DNA from: an uncultured Clostridia bacterium
Lineage (GTDB): Bacteria > Bacillota_A > Clostridia > Oscillospirales > Oscillospiraceae
Reading direction: 5' to 3'
NCBI GenBank assembly: GCA_946410505.1
Contig: CAMKAP010000127.1
Span: 1 to 6,025, forward strand
Length of the DNA: 6,025 nucleotides
Under the pieces are notes generated by a model. It had not been told where the DNA came from. It saw only the letters and a program-made list of their open reading frames with translations, and did not search any database. The translations under genes were made by a program, and so were the position numbers. This document shows positions 5,975-6,025 of the stretch, piece after piece (the first letter of the stretch is position 1; the number at the start of each line of letters is the position of its first letter).

Positions 5975-6025
5975 AACGCACAAAGGGCGCGTTGCAAAAT
6001 AGCGCAGAATAACAAAAGCACCAGT

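Noticed and set aside
4637..5983. 448-codon minus-strand open frame, longer than the gene opposite
   Set aside because: Its composition (Gly/Arg/His/Val rich, no motifs) is that of a shadow frame. The plus strand encodes a clear NAGPA domain and a small membrane protein with proper ribosome binding sites.
5950..5993. Small hairpins at the right end (5950-5955/5964-5969 and 5975-5979/5989-5993) as a terminator
   Set aside because: Five to six base-pair stems without a following T-tract on either strand; not supportable as an intrinsic terminator.

Overview
The window looks like a piece of a GC-rich Firmicutes chromosome, most likely a gut clostridium of the Oscillospiraceae type. This is inferred from strong AGGAGG ribosome binding sites, sigma-A-type promoters, and the protein families present: a Ptb-type acyltransferase, a FDLYGTL-type HAD hydrolase and a membrane-anchored phosphodiester glycosidase. 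No phage, insertion sequence, CRISPR, tRNA or rRNA is visible.

Layout. Bases 1-525 hold no convincing protein gene. The first ~320 bases are dense in inverted repeats and may specify a structured RNA of a class I could not name. Bases 422-486 form a nested palindrome with a perfect 16-bp inner stem. From 1461 down to 526 on the minus strand lies a single phosphate acyltransferase gene (Ptb type) with a TTG start and its own promoter. A divergent promoter region follows (about 1507-1610). Its plus-strand promoter has perfect consensus -35 and -10 boxes with an 18-bp spacer.

The plus-strand promoter drives a tight gene run: a six-helix voltage-sensor potassium channel (1669-2520), a cytoplasmic GH13 alpha-amylase-family enzyme (2520-3821, 1-base overlap) and a HAD hydrolase (3818-4540, 4-base overlap). 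After a 60-base gap come a membrane-anchored NAGPA-type phosphodiester glycosidase (4601-5770) and, 3 bases later, a 66-residue two-helix membrane protein (5774-5974). All five could be one transcript, since no intrinsic terminator is visible between them.

Functionally, the minus-strand gene points to acyl-CoA/acyl-phosphate energy metabolism. The plus-strand genes combine ion transport, intracellular alpha-glucan handling, phosphate-ester hydrolysis and extracytoplasmic glycan processing. The overlaps argue for co-translation of the first three genes, but no single pathway joining them can be deduced from sequence alone. I saw nothing that clearly amounts to a new system. The best candidates for a second look are the structured non-coding block at the left end and the coupling of a channel to a glucan enzyme.
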